64,000 nucleotides of DNA. It comes from Cacajao melanocephalus (Eukaryota > Chordata > Mammalia > Primates > Pitheciidae). The stretch spans positions 1-64,000 of the forward strand of contig CAUYLG010070428.1 in the NCBI GenBank assembly GCA_963573385.1, read 5' to 3'. The number at the start of each line of letters is the position of its first letter. Position 1 is the stretch's first letter. Under the pieces are notes generated by a model. It did no database searches. It was not told the DNA's origin and worked only from the letters and a program-made list of their open reading frames with translations. The translations under genes and the position numbers were made by a program. Positions 1 to 63,189 of this stretch are shown here, in pieces.

Positions 1-1
1 C

Positions 2-787
2 TGCAAGGAGGCTGCCCCCATGCAGGAGCTGCCTACGGAGGCACCCCCAGGGGACGCCTTTGCGGAGCCCCTGTCCGGCGCCGCCGAGGAAGACGAAGAG
101 CAGCCTGGGAAGGCCCCAGACGTACAGGACCCTCAGGACCCCCAGGACCCCCAGGACCCTCAGGACCCCCAGGACCCCCAGGACCCTCAGGACCCCCAGG
201 ACCCCCAGGACCCCCAGGACCCTCAGGACCCCCAGGACCCCCAGGACCCCCAGGACCCTCAGGATCCCCAGGACCCAGAGTCTGGCTCTGCCTCCGGAGC
301 GCAGAGGCAATCCGTCATCCGGCAGCCAGCCCTGGACGGGGGTGTGGCGAGGCGGGGAACCAAGAGGCCACACCCCGAGGATGGGGATGGGCAGAGCCTT
401 GAGGGTGTCTCCAGCGCCAGCCACAGCGCGAGGCTCACGGCAGGGCAGGGCCCAGGGGTTGATGAGCCGGGTGTGTCCCGCGGGAAGCCCTATGCCTGCG
501 GCGAGTGTGGGGAGGCCTTTGCGTGGCTCTCGCACCTCATGGAGCACCACAGCAGCCACAGCGGCCGGAAGCGCTATGCCTGTCAGGGCTGCTGGAAGAC
601 CTTCCACTTCAGCCTGGCGTTGGCCGAGCACCAGAAGACCCACGAGAAGGAGAAAGGCTATGCGCTGGGTGGCGCCCTGGGCTCCTACCCGCCCACCCGC
701 GAAGCCCAGGTTGGGGCAAGGGTGGGCGGGCCCCCAGAGAGCAGGGAGGGCGAGGCTCTCCCTGCACCCTCAGAGGCGCAGAGGTGA
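2..787 (+). CDS. ZSCAN18: ZSCAN18, terminal coding exon (partial, 5' end outside window)
   Basis: This frame stays open from the window edge to TGA at 785-787, giving 261 codons of the C-terminal part of a SCAN/C2H2 protein. It contains an acidic stretch, 17 tandem Gln-Asp-Pro units (125-277), a basic patch (KRPHPEDGDG), then two C2H2 fingers. Finger 1 begins at the Tyr codon at 491 (YACGECGEAF, HHSSH) and finger 2 at 575 (YACQGCWKTF, HQKTH). A Gly/Pro-rich tail ends in PSEAQR. The two fingers and tail match ZSCAN18 as I remember it. The SCAN domain must lie to the left. The ATG at 20 is internal, because the frame is open before it, and I could not place the exon's splice acceptor. The gene is convergent with ZNF135. 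Its DNA-binding role is inferred from the family. Confidence 0.9.
   Translation, partial: CKEAAPMQELPTEAPPGDAFAEPLSGAAEEDEEQPGKAPDVQDPQDPQDPQDPQDPQDPQDPQDPQDPQDPQDPQDPQDPQDPQDPQDPQDPESGSASGAQRQSVIRQPALDGGVARRGTKRPHPEDGDGQSLEGVSSASHSARLTAGQGPGVDEPGVSRGKPYACGECGEAFAWLSHLMEHHSSHSGRKRYACQGCWKTFHFSLALAEHQKTHEKEKGYALGGALGSYPPTREAQVGARVGGPPESREGEALPAPSEAQR
125..277 (+). repeat. Coding minisatellite, 17 x 9 bp (Gln-Asp-Pro)
   Basis: Seventeen back-to-back 9-bp units (CAGGACCCN) are read in frame as Gln-Asp-Pro. The last base varies, with T at units 1, 4, 7, 11 and 15. Unit 16 has GAT for GAC and unit 17 ends in A. The T spacing (3,3,4,4 units) shows a higher-order period of 27 then 36 bp, a sign of recent unequal exchange or slippage. 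Confidence 0.97.
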
Positions 788-1600
788 GCCGCTGTGCTGT
801 CCCGGAGGGACCACCCTGCCGACCGTGAATCCCAAGAGTCATCAGGCCCTTCCACGCCCCTGGGTGGCGGCTTCCTGTGGTGTCGACGTCATCTGCCTGT
901 GCCCTGAATCAGCTCCTGAGGCTAAGCGCTCCCAACGAGAAGGGTCCACGGGAAGCCCTCACCTCTTTGTAAACACACCCTGGGCCAGTGCTCACATCCG
1001 AGAGGAGCCGCCGGATGTGGAAGAAGACTCCGCTTTCTTGCAGCCATTTAGTGCCGCCCCATGCTAGGTTATTTGACATTGTGCAGTGTAGAGTTGCCTT
1101 AAAGTGCGTGATCTGCCAGTGCTTTCTTGAAGTCACCCTTGCCCTGATTCCTCCTGTTTGCGCTCCCCAGGGTTGCTCAAGTGGAAATTTTGTCATCTGT
1201 TTAGCCTTTTCCCTGCGTGATGTCAAGTTCACTTCTAATCTGCAAATGCAGAAGCTGTTTCCTAGTTTACCACACATGTCTTTACCTGTATGGAGTAGCT
1301 CTCAGAGATAACAGAAATGCTTGCAGCCTAAGGCAAGGTTTTCAGACCGTGGGTCCCAGCCCATTAGTAAATTGTGAAATCAATTATCAGGTGGCCACCA
1401 GCATTACACAGCAATGAAGCAGAATAAAATAGGCTAGAATGCATCATGTAGTAAAGGCAAATACTGTTTTGTGAATCTTTTCAGCCACACATTTGAATAA
1501 GAGAACTGGTTGCAATGTAAGACGTATTTCTTGCTGGGAAGTTGTAATCAAAATAGGTTGAAAACACCAATAAAGATCTGTCTGTCTGAGCAAAGGAGAC
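788..1600 (+). other. ZSCAN18: ZSCAN18 3' UTR
   Basis: Non-coding, Alu-free sequence follows the TGA and runs to two AATAAA signals at 1423-1428 and 1569-1574. The AT content rises sharply after 1050. The extent is inferred from the poly(A) signals. Confidence 0.6.
1569..1574 (+). terminator. Candidate poly(A) signal of ZSCAN18
   Basis: An AATAAA hexamer is followed within 10 bases by a GT-rich stretch (gatctgtctgtctg). It is the second of two AATAAA sites after the stop codon, the other being at 1423-1428. Either could be used. Confidence 0.5.
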
Positions 1601-1805
1601 TAAACTCCTTGGGCTACATGAGGTGGTCTTTTGATTGATTGCATTTATTCTCAGACTACAGCATTATTCCCACTGCCTGCACATAAACTTAATTACTCCC
1701 TATAGATACAGAAGCTGGTGTCTCTTTTCTGCCACTGTGTTCAAGCAGGCGGTCTGTTGTAATGACCCCCAAATCACAAAGGCTTAACATAAATATTTAT
1801 TCATG

Positions 1806-2133
1806 GGCCAGGTGTGGTGGCTCACACTTGTAATCCCAGCACTTTGGGAAGCTGAGGTGGGTGGATCATGAGGTCAGGAGTTCAAGACCAGCCTGGCTAT
1901 TAATGGTGAAACCCGGTCTCTACTAAAAATACAAAAAATTAGCCAGGCACGGTTGCGCACATCTGTAGTCCCAGCTACTCAGGAGGCTGAGGCAGGAGAA
2001 TCACTTGAACCCCGCAGGCGGAGGTTGCAGCAAGCTGAGATCTCACCCCTGCACTCTAGCCTGGGCAACAGTGCGAGACTCCATCTCAAAAAAATATATA
2101 TATATATACACATACATATATGTATATGTGTAT

Positions 2134-2174
<41 letters not shown>
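1806..2174 (+). repeat. Alu with (TA)n/(CA)n microsatellite tail
   Basis: An Alu (+) runs from 1806 to about 2095. Its A-rich tail has become a compound dinucleotide tract of TA-type repeats near 2094-2135, then an uninterrupted CA run to 2173. The ORFs across it are Alu-derived. Confidence 0.9.
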
Positions 2175-2175
<1 letters not shown>

Positions 2176-2950
2176 TCCGTTGTCCTGTGTTAGTGTTGCT
2201 GTTGCTTATATATTGGTTTGCACTCTGCTCCATGCAGTGATTCAGGGATCCATGCTCCATCCCTGTTGTAGCTCCATTCTTCACTGTACCCTTGGAGCAT
2301 GTGGGGAAGGGCCACACCTCTTCACCTGGGAGATGACACACTATTCACATATCCTTGGAGAGAAATGATCTCATGGCCCCAGTCACGTGGGCCTGGGAAC
2401 TATCACCTGGAGTGCCTGTCTCTGCAACAGTTACTAAGCTTAGTTCCCCTCTTAGCCTATCCACCCGTAAGCCCCAATCTGAGTGTGGCTCTGGTAAGAA
2501 AAAGGCTAAATTCTACCCTCTCAACTCATTCTCAGCTGAACCTGTGAGCTCACCTTCTTGCACTGCCACAGGGAGCATCCCCTATCATGTGTCCCAGTCA
2601 GCTCTCAGGCTGTGGGTGATGGTCATTTGTTATTTAGAGCCCTACCCTCCATCTTCAGTTTCCCACTTGCTGTCTCATTTAGTGTGCAGCCAGATGTCTA
2701 TGCCTTTTTTTTAAATTTGGAAATAACTTACATATTTTTAAAAAAGGCACAAGAATTAAAATAGTTCACAGATCATCCACACACCCTCACCCAGACCCAC
2801 CTATTAACATTCAACCCTGCTTACCCCATGGCCTGCATGTGTGCACCTTCCTCCACCCCATCCAGGGTGTACAGTGTCCACATTCCTCCTGTCGGTGATG
2901 TTCTCTTTGCTCACCTGGTCAGAGTGCAGTTTTTCCACTGTATAGTTAAC

Positions 2951-3498
<548 letters not shown>

Positions 3499-4804
3499 GG
3501 TGAGAAGATACTTTAAGATCATACAAATATCAATGATCTTCAGTTGTTGCAAAAAGATAAAATATATAATGCAAATGTCCTGCTCCTCGTCACAACTTCT
3601 CCCTAAATTTGGTTTACATTTATGATTCTCGCCTGAATCCATTATTACCGGGGTGGTGATTTTCCAGCACCAGCCCTCCCTCCATGCTGACCAGCAGGCC
3701 CTCAGTATCCTACTGCCAACCAGCACTCTTCCTTCTTCCCAAGAATTTTTTTTGTCTTAAGAATGTGACTCAAGGATTTCTGTTTATTCAGTGGTTTATA
3801 ACTTGCTGCTGATCTTACTTTGGTGCTCAAGATGCCCTAGATGAGGCCAGTGAGACTCCCTTCAGTTGACTCCTGCATCCTTGTGACATGCCTCCATTTT
3901 TTTTTTTTTTTAGCACTTACTTTTTGGTGTAGTAGGATGTTCCTAACCCATCTTTCTACCCTTCCTCAGCCCTGAAATTGGCCGTGTCTTTGAAGAACTA
4001 GTTCCTCTTAGTGGGTAATGGCATTAGAGACCAAGATCTAGGTGCCAGGTGAGGTGTCTTCTGCTGAGCTATGAAATATATGTGCATATATGACTGCACA
4101 TAGGTCACACACAAAGGTGTGTCTGTGCACATACACATACATACCCAGTAAGACCTCCAACTCAATTCATGAGTTCCTCCAGCCCATATTTGTATGTCTT
4201 TTCTTTAACACTGAGAACCCAGGCATCCCAAAATTCAGCATTTTACTAACTTGATGAATATTAAGATAACTCCAATGTAGTTTCAGAATTTCTTTTCCCA
4301 AACCACTACCAAAAATGAACTGATTGAGATTTTGGGATTTGTTTGCTGTTTTCCTACCACTACCACCCTGCCCAGGATGTAAGGAGCACAAATGAATGCT
4401 TCATTGTGGATAGAGACAAAAATAACAGCTAGATATTCCCACTTGTTTACCTCAGGGGCAGCGGGGCTGTTTCAGGCATTTGAGGCAGTGGGTCTCGGGT
4501 CCCATACAAAAGTGCAGCAACGTGGACTGGCAAGAAAGACAGGTGGGGTGAGGCACGAGAGAGAGGCTCAGGTCCACCCAGTGGAGTTGGCAGGGATGAG
4601 ATGTGTACAAAAGGACACAGACTCTCTGGAGGGCAAGGAAAAGCCCCAGGCAGGCTGGCAGTGAAGAAGGGTAGAGTTCAGGGTGGGTTTATACAGGGTG
4701 TGGGAAGGTAGCTGTGTACTAAGTAAATAGGAAAAGCAAATGAGAGATAGAAACCTGGAAAGGTGGGAATACATTTCAGTGGGAAAATGCTTAATGACCC
4801 TCTG

Positions 4805-5795
4805 TTATGAGCTGAATTGTGTCCCCTGCTAAATGTCATATGTTGAAACCTTAACCCACAATCTGATGATATTTGGAGACAAAGCCTTTAGGGAGGTAAA
4901 TAAGGCTAAATGAGGTCGTTGGAGTGCGACCTTCATCCAATAGGAGTGGTCCTTATAAGAAAAGCAAGAGGCTGGGCGAGGTGGCTCACACCTGTAACCT
5001 AGCACTTTAGGAGGCTGAGGCAGGAGGATCCCTGGAGCCCAAGAGCTAGCCTGGGAAACAGCTAGACCTCATCTCTACAAAACAATTTAAAAATTAGCTG
5101 GGTGTGGTGGTGTGTGCCTGTAGTCCCAGCTACTTGGGGGGCTGAGGTGGGAGGATGGCATGAGCCCTGGAGGTCAAAGCTGCAGTGAGCTATGATACAC
5201 CACGCACTCCAACCTGGGTGACAGAGCAAGACCCTGTCTTAGAAAAAGAGAGCAAGGATCGGCTGCAGTGGCTCACAGCTGTAATCCCAGCACTTTGGGA
5301 GACTGAGGCAGATGGATCACCTGAGGTCAGGAGTTGGAGACCAGGCTGGCGAATATGGCAAAACCCTGTCTCTACTAAAAATTGCAAAAAAATTAGCCAG
5401 GCCTGGTGGCAGGCACCTGTAATCCCAGCTGCTCAGGAGGCAGAGGCAAGAGAATAACTTGAACCTGGGAGGTGAAGGTTATGGTAAGCCGAGATCACGC
5501 CACTGGACTCCAGCCTGGGTGACAGAGCAAGACTCCGTCTCAAAAAAGAAGAAAGAGAGAGAGAGAAAGCTAGACACCAGAGATTGCTTCCTCTCTCTGC
5601 ACACATAGAGAAAAGACCATGTGCAGGTGCAGATAACAGCAGGATAGCAACCATCTACAAGCTTGGAAGAGAGGCTTCACATGGAACCCACTCTGACTTC
5701 CAGCCTCCAGAACAGGGAGAAAATATTAATAAATCCTGTTGATCAGTCTCCCAGCCTGTGGTATTTTATGATGACAGCCCAAGCAGACAAATACA
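4805..5795 (+). mobile_element. MaLR-type LTR (MLT1-like) split by two Alus
   Basis: The flanks read like an MLT1-class LTR. The left part starts near 4807 (gagctgaattgtgtcccc) and the right part ends near 5790 (a diverged tggtattt...cagcccaagcagac). Two + strand Alus are inserted, at about 4971-5246 and 5257-5570. Family assignment is from memory of the consensus. Confidence 0.65.
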
Positions 5796-5896
5796 TGTCT
5801 GCCATCACTATTTGAGTTGAGAGTTTTATGAATCACTGTCAACTAGTGCAATCCTTTTGAAAAGCTAACAGTCCAGCTGTATTCAGAAACAATATG

Positions 5897-7028
<1,132 letters not shown>

Positions 7029-7378
7029 TCAGTGTATTTATGTCTCCCAGTCATGTTTTGGAGTATGAAATGTGAGTATAATGTGTCTGGTATATATATA
7101 GCACATTCTCATTATAAGCGTGTCTCTTGGGTATCATGAACAAATGAGGTGTCTGATGGGTCTCGGAAAGACCTTGAGGACTTTTTTGAGGCAGATGCAG
7201 AACAGGATAGGCTGATATGCTTTTGATGCAAAGAAAGGCAGATACTTCATTATGCCTACCCTGAGTCCAATGAAAAGTCAGTGATTTATTAATAGCTGTT
7301 CCTTCAACCTGAGAGGCTCCTGGGATGGGGCCACACTTGGAAACCATGGGCTTCCGCAGAGGCACAATTCTCACTTGA

Positions 7379-9372
<1,994 letters not shown>

Positions 9373-9775
9373 CACATGGAGCGGCCTTCAAAGGCAGGAA
9401 AGCCTCCCAGCAGAAATCTGATTCACTGAGTTCAGATCTAGGCTAGAGCCAGTGACAGGTGGTTTCATGTGTCACTCAGCTTCTCCTAAAGACAGCTAAA
9501 GCTTTAACCTCCTCCTCTCTATATGAATGTGTACGGTATCTAAATATATACATCTGTGTGCTGCTATATAAAGTATGTGTGTGCTATAACAAAGGGACAG
9601 TCTTCAAAAAGTCTCTTTTGTTGGGCATTTAATGGATGTGACAGTTTTACAAGTGATGCAAATGAACAGATGTTTTACATTCACTTTATACTTTGCCACA
9701 CGCTTTGGGATTCCAAGAGCTCATTGAATCATCACTGCACATTGAAGGGCAGGTAATTTACCAGTTGTGTTTCTC

Positions 9776-10990
<1,215 letters not shown>

Positions 10991-11089
10991 TCCCTCTCAC
11001 AAACAGTATAAACAGAAGCTCAGGAGGGACAGTGACCACCGCATGTCGGCCCTACCCAGTGCTTCCACGAAACTTCCAAAGGCCCTGGC

Positions 11090-11506
11090 TGTGTTAGTCT
11101 GTTTACATTGTTATAAAGGAATACTTGAGGATGGTTAATTTATAAAGAAAAGTGGTTTATTTGGCTCACAGTTCTGCAGGCTGTATAGGAAGCCTAGTGC
11201 TGGCATCTGCACTACAGGGAGGCCTCAGGAAGCTTCCAGTCATGGCAGAAGGCAAAGGGGGAACTGGTATATCACATAGTGAGAGAGAAAACGAGAGAGG
11301 GAGGAGGAGGTACCAGGCTCGTTTAAATAACCAGCTCTTGGGTGAGCTCATAAAGTGAGAACTCACTCGTTACCATGAGGACAGCACCAAGCCACTCATG
11401 TGGGATCCACCCCATAACCCACATACCTCACACTAGGCCCCACCTCCAATGCTGGGGATCACATTTCAACATGAGATTTGGAGGGGACAAATATCCAAAC
11501 CATTGC
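11090..11506 (-). mobile_element. THE1/MST-type MaLR LTR
   Basis: The + strand starts with gtgttagtctgtttac and ends with atatccaaaccat. These are the two ends of a reversed THE1/MST LTR, with the expected internal landmarks (gttctgcaggctgta, catggcagaaggc). It appears as a solitary LTR and I see no internal ERV sequence beside it. Confidence 0.8.
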
Positions 11507-11594
11507 ACCACGTTTCCTAAGTTTTTTTTCAGAAACAATGGAAAGCCAAAGGATGGTTAATTCTCTACTAAGATTCTTCCACCCAAGATGCATT

Positions 11595-12962
11595 TTTGGT
11601 GGTGCCTCATGCCTGTAATCCAGCATTTGGGAGGCTGAGGCAAGAGGATCACTTGAGCCCAGGAATTTGAGACCAGCCTGGGCAACATTCTGGTGACTTG
11701 GGAGGCTTAAGCCCGGGAGGCACAGAGGTTGCAGTGAGCCAAAATCATGCCACTGCACTCCAGCCTGGGCAACAGAGCTAGACTCTGTCTCAAAAAAAAA
11801 AAAAAAAGATTCACGGATGACTTTTGTCTGCTCCACAATGTTTGGGGACCTCAGCTGGGAACTTGAAGGCTGAGGTACCTTGAAAGCTGGGAGGTTGGAG
11901 TGATCCAAAGACTGTTCTCTCACATGCCTGATGACCCTGGGAAGATTCAGACTAGGAGTGAACTGACACCCTAAGCAGAGTCTGGGTGGCTTCATCCTCA
12001 CCGCATGGTAGCCTTGGGTCAGTGGGTTTCTCAAGTGGTGTCTCAGGGCTCCAAGCACAAGTGTTCCAGCAAAAAAAGATGGAAGCTATATGGCCTTTTA
12101 TGAACTAGCCTCAGAACTCTCCCTCATTCTTATTTAACCTGCATTCACATTTTCCCACTTGATCTTCTACTTGTGTGCCAACAGCTGAAGCATTCTAAGC
12201 AAGGTCCTCTAGACTAAGGAGGGTGTAATTCCCACAGTGCCTTTCCACTGGCTTGGCACCACCAGAGAGGGGAATCTCATCTCTTTCCCTGGCTTAGGAT
12301 AGAAGTGATACCGTGGGCACCTCTCCATAGTTCCCAATCCCTGCTATATTCCCTTTGTGCCGCTGAAGAAGGTCTGATGAGGAAGGGGCTGTGTGGGGAG
12401 GAAGGAACTCACATTACTGTTTCTTTGTGATGACGCCAATCTAGCATTTTCAAAGGATTTCAAAACAGCATGTGCTAGATTCCAGTTTTACTGACCTGAA
12501 TTGGAATAGAGTGGCCATAATCTCTTCCCTGAATGTAATGTTCTGTGATAAGAATATCCTAGAGACCCTGAAATATGAGTAGGCACCTGTCATTCCAGTA
12601 ACCTAAAGCAGCAGATCTTCCTAGCACATTTGGTTTCCTGGAGCACAAGAAGCTACACAAGGATAGGAACACAGAGATGGGCAGGAAGACACATGTAATG
12701 GAGGGAGGACAAAACAGCTGACCAAAGACCAAGGCTGTTGAGCGGCACCAGTACAGTCACCAGCTGGCTACGCGTGTGAGGTGAGCACTGGGAATGTGGC
12801 AATGGTGAACTCTTAGATGCGATGCAAGCATAAGATGCACACTAGATTCTGAAATGTCATGTAACAGAAAGAATGCAAATATCTCAATAATTTTTTATAC
12901 TGACACGTTAAACTGCGAACATTTGGGATATATGGGGTAAACATTAGTTTCACCTGTTTCTT

Positions 12963-12965
<3 letters not shown>
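11595..12965. repeat. Alu, unassigned stretch, and an old repeat fragment
   Basis: A partly deleted Alu (+) lies at about 11595-11808. I recognise nothing in 11810-12740. About 12745-12962 resembles a common old interspersed repeat whose class I cannot name. Confidence 0.5.
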
Positions 12966-23030
<10,065 letters not shown>

Positions 23031-23384
23031 TACATCACAATACAAGGTCCTCTAGGCAGGCTCCAGCTGCCCCCACTCCTCCTGGGTGAAGTCCACCACC
23101 ACGTCCTCAAAGGTCACTTGCTCCTGAAACATGAAACGAGTGTCTTCAGCAAAGCCAACCCTAGCACTGGCTGCTGGTGGGGTACCTGGTGAATGCCAGC
23201 CAGGCTAGGCCGGATGGAGTTCTCTTTGGTCTGGGGTTTTGGGTCAGGTTTTTCTTTAGGGCCTAAATGGGGGCCCTGCTGATGGGGGGAGGATCTTAGG
23301 ATCTAAGGCATCATGCCCATAGCCAATAATTTGGCTCTTGAAATAAGAAACGGTGCAGAGGGGCCAATGAAGGAATGGACAAGA

Positions 23385-23705
23385 CCAGCATGGTGTCGCA
23401 CGACTGTGGTCCCAGCTGCTCAACAAGCTGAGGTGGGAGGATCACTTGAGCCCACGAGTTTGAAGCTACAGTGAGCTGTGATTGCATCACTGCACTTTAG
23501 CCTAGGGGATAAAGGTATAAAGTTAGTAGCAGCAAGTCCAAAGACTGAATCTGGGTTTGTTTTTTAAATTTTTTAGAGACAAGGTCTCACTGTCATCCAG
23601 GCTGGAGTGCAGTGGCGCAATAAGGGCTCACTGCAGCCTCCAACTCCTTCCTGGGCTCAAGCAGTCCTCTCCCGTAGCTGGGATTACAGCTGCGAGCCAC
23701 CGTAC
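23385..23705. repeat. Two Alu fragments
   Basis: A + strand right-arm piece lies at about 23385-23510 and a - strand piece at about 23555-23705. Both are diverged. Confidence 0.7.
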
Positions 23706-24073
23706 CAATCCCCTGGTATGGGTTTTCTGACATTCCTACAGGAGGCTGGCTTCTTCCGGTGATCTGGGTGGGGTTAACGTCATCATAAAAAGGCGAGTTC
23801 CGGCCCCTTGGCCTCTTCGCCCGCAGTCCAAGGAAGCGGCTCCCAATGCGCCATCTTGGAGCGCAGCGCATGCTAAGGCCTTCGTCTTGGATTTAAGACT
23901 GCAGAGTCGGGGCACCTACAATTGACATCACCCAACCTCAGGTATGCAGTGACGGCCGCACAAACACAAAGCCCACTCAGACACGGACCCGTGCCCGCTG
24001 GCGTGGGCAGTCCTCTCAGAGACAGAGGCTGTGGTTGGGGAGCTTGGCGCGGACTTCAGGAGCCTGGGCGCGC

Positions 24074-24180
24074 AGGTAGAGGCCAGGTGGCGAGTAGAGG
24101 CCAGGTGCGGGAGTAGAGGCTGGGCCCAACTAGAGGCCAGGTGTGCGAGTAGAGGCCGGCATGAGTAGAGGCCGGGCGCG
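24074..24180 (+). repeat. GC-rich minisatellite, about 6 units of 16-20 bp
   Basis: The core gagtagaggccaggtgcg recurs about six times with substitutions (tagaggccagg, tagaggctggg, tagaggccggc). It lies in the presumed first intron of ZNF135, inside the CpG-rich zone. Confidence 0.8.
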
Positions 24181-24291
24181 GCACCAGTTGGGCTGGGCGC
24201 AGGGAGGAGGCCGCGTGCGACGAGGGGCCTGGTGTGAGGAGGCGGCCACGCGCGAGGTGGAGGACACGCGCGAGGAGGCCGAGAATCTCAC

Positions 24292-24324
24292 CGGGTCTCT
24301 GGAGGCGTACAGCCCAGGGTTCGT
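24292..24324 (-). other. ZNF135: Candidate first coding segment of ZNF135 (start codon position reads ACG)
   Basis: A good donor (GACCCG|gtgaga) at 24292 closes an exon that joins the KRAB-A exon in phase 0. The last residues read PGLYASRDP, comparable with the human N-terminus MTPGVRVSTDP as I remember it. The codon aligned with the human ATG is ACG at 24324-24322. The exon's 5' edge is not resolved. A longer upstream in-frame stretch is open but would still meet the TAG in KRAB-A. Confidence 0.5.
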
Positions 24325-25170
24325 GCCCCGGCTTCTGGCAGGAACGGCTGCCCCTGCGCTGTGGGAAAGCGGAGGTGAGCAGGTTCCCGAGCCCCAGAAC
24401 TGCGCTAGAGCGTGGGGTGCTCCGCGGGGAGCCCTGCCCGACCCCACGTGCCCGTTGAAGCGCCTGCTGTGAGCGCGGCCGAGCGTTTTCCCCCTGAGGG
24501 AAGCTGAGGGCCTGGCGGGGGCCGGCAGGGGCCGACACGAGCCTGCTGCGCAGATGACTCCGGCCCTTAACGCTACAGTGACAAGGCCGGGAGGCTGCGG
24601 TCCTGGCCCTGTGCCTCAGTTTCCCTCTTCCATCAGTGAGGATGGCGGCTCAGTGCCCGGCGTGGGGCAGCGGTGGGATCAGGGGCGGGGCGCGTGTTCC
24701 CTGAGGGGCGGTCGGAGCAGCTCCAGCCCCGCCCTCCTCGCAGACAGGGGACGCCCCTCGGAGTCCTCCCCCGACACCCCCGGAACGGCCTTCCTCGGCC
24801 GCGGGCAGCAACACGGACTCCACACTTAACGCGCTCTGCTGTCAACTCGCCCCGCCAGGGCCACAGAAAGAACCCCATGCTCCCGCACCCCGCCCGGCCT
24901 CCCCCCTCCCCGCCTCGCCGGCCGCGCCGGCCTCGCTCACCCGCCGGACAAGGCCGCGGCGCCGGCAGCCGACACTACGCCTGCGCGCGCCCAGCTCCAT
25001 TTCCTAGAGGGCCGCGCGCGCATTTCCGGCCGCCCTCCCCCATCTTGCTCTCGCTGACTGTGTTGGCGGCCTCGGCACTGCCGGAGCGGGAGTGACGCGG
25101 GAGTCAAACAGGGCGCGCGGGGATCCTGGGCATCAACGCGGGATCGGGTCCCGCCTGGAACGCCGAGAGT

Positions 25171-29295
<4,125 letters not shown>

Positions 29296-29781
29296 GAAAA
29301 AACAAAACCCTGTTTATCTGTTAGGTTCCGAGGGGGCTGAGCTGACAGGAGGGCAGCTGGGGTCAATTGCACCCTTCTCTGGAGTTGGAGCTGCCCAGGC
29401 GGGCTCCCGACCTCGTGGCCTCAGGGATATCCACACTGAAATGAAAACCCTGCGGCCTTCTGCTGCTGGGTCAGGTACTCACAGGGAGACCTGCACAAGG
29501 CTTCTGAAAGATGAGACACTAACGAAACTCGTCTTCAATCCACTTGCAAAACACAGTGTGCAGGATTGACCAGGCTAGGCTGTGGAACTGCTGCCTCTCA
29601 GCTGAGACTCTGGGATGCCCCCTCCCATGCTGGGTGGAGACTGCAGAGCAGGTGTCCAGGATCTTCTGTGAAACAGCAGTGGCCAGGGATTGGTGGGGCT
29701 GGGGGATGTCCCCACCTTCTGGTGCCCATCGGCATCCCCCAGGGACTCAAGGCCGAGTGGCTGAGGCCTGAGGCTGGCCAT

Positions 29782-60157
<30,376 letters not shown>

Positions 60158-60267
60158 TTCTCTGGCCAGAGTGCCCTCTGAGGGGTGTGTGTGGACTGGA
60201 TCCCAAGAGTCCCAGTGGCTCCAGACAGAGCCGGTGTGGCAGGCGGGCAGAGTCAGCAATCAGGAGC

Positions 60268-63014
<2,747 letters not shown>

Positions 63015-63180
63015 GGGGATGGGTCGGAAGAGATGGGTTCAGGGCGGCTGTTCGGGTAGCAGATGGGTTCGAAGGCGGCTGGTTGGAAGGGAGATGGGTT
63101 CCGGGGCAGCTGGTCAGGAGGGTTGAGGGTGGCTGGTCGGGAAGGAGATGGGTCCTGGGATGCCGATCAGGTGGTGAAGG
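63015..63180 (+). repeat. G-rich minisatellite, about 5 imperfect units of 30-37 bp
   Basis: The pattern gagatgggttc...gcggctggtcgg recurs near 63028, 63060, 63098 and 63148, with gaps and substitutions. It lies just downstream (ZSCAN1 sense) of the promoter CpG island. Confidence 0.75.
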
Positions 63181-63189
63181 GAGAACCTG

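Larger units (their letters stand above)
24000..25170 (-). promoter_or_regulatory. CpG-rich promoter region of ZNF135
   Basis: CpG density is very high, with many CGCG and GCGC words especially at 24640-25160, and there are no Alus. On the - strand the sequence has caagatggg, a YY1-like site at 25038-25048, and a possible first-exon donor (CGGCG|ggtgagcg) near 24953. A second YY1-like site (GCGCCATCTTGG) sits at 23848-23859. The transcription start is inferred to lie near 25.0-25.1 kb and was not mapped. Confidence 0.7.

Noticed and set aside
60..1067. 335-codon open frame overlapping ZSCAN18 (reads TLRTPRTPR repeats)
   Set aside because: The 9-bp repeat has no stop in this frame and GC-rich sequence keeps it open. 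It has no family match, while the other frame carries the two zinc fingers.
2120..2368. Frames reading through the CA repeat (poly Thr-His)
   Set aside because: Low-complexity sequence in an Alu tail with no splice or start context.
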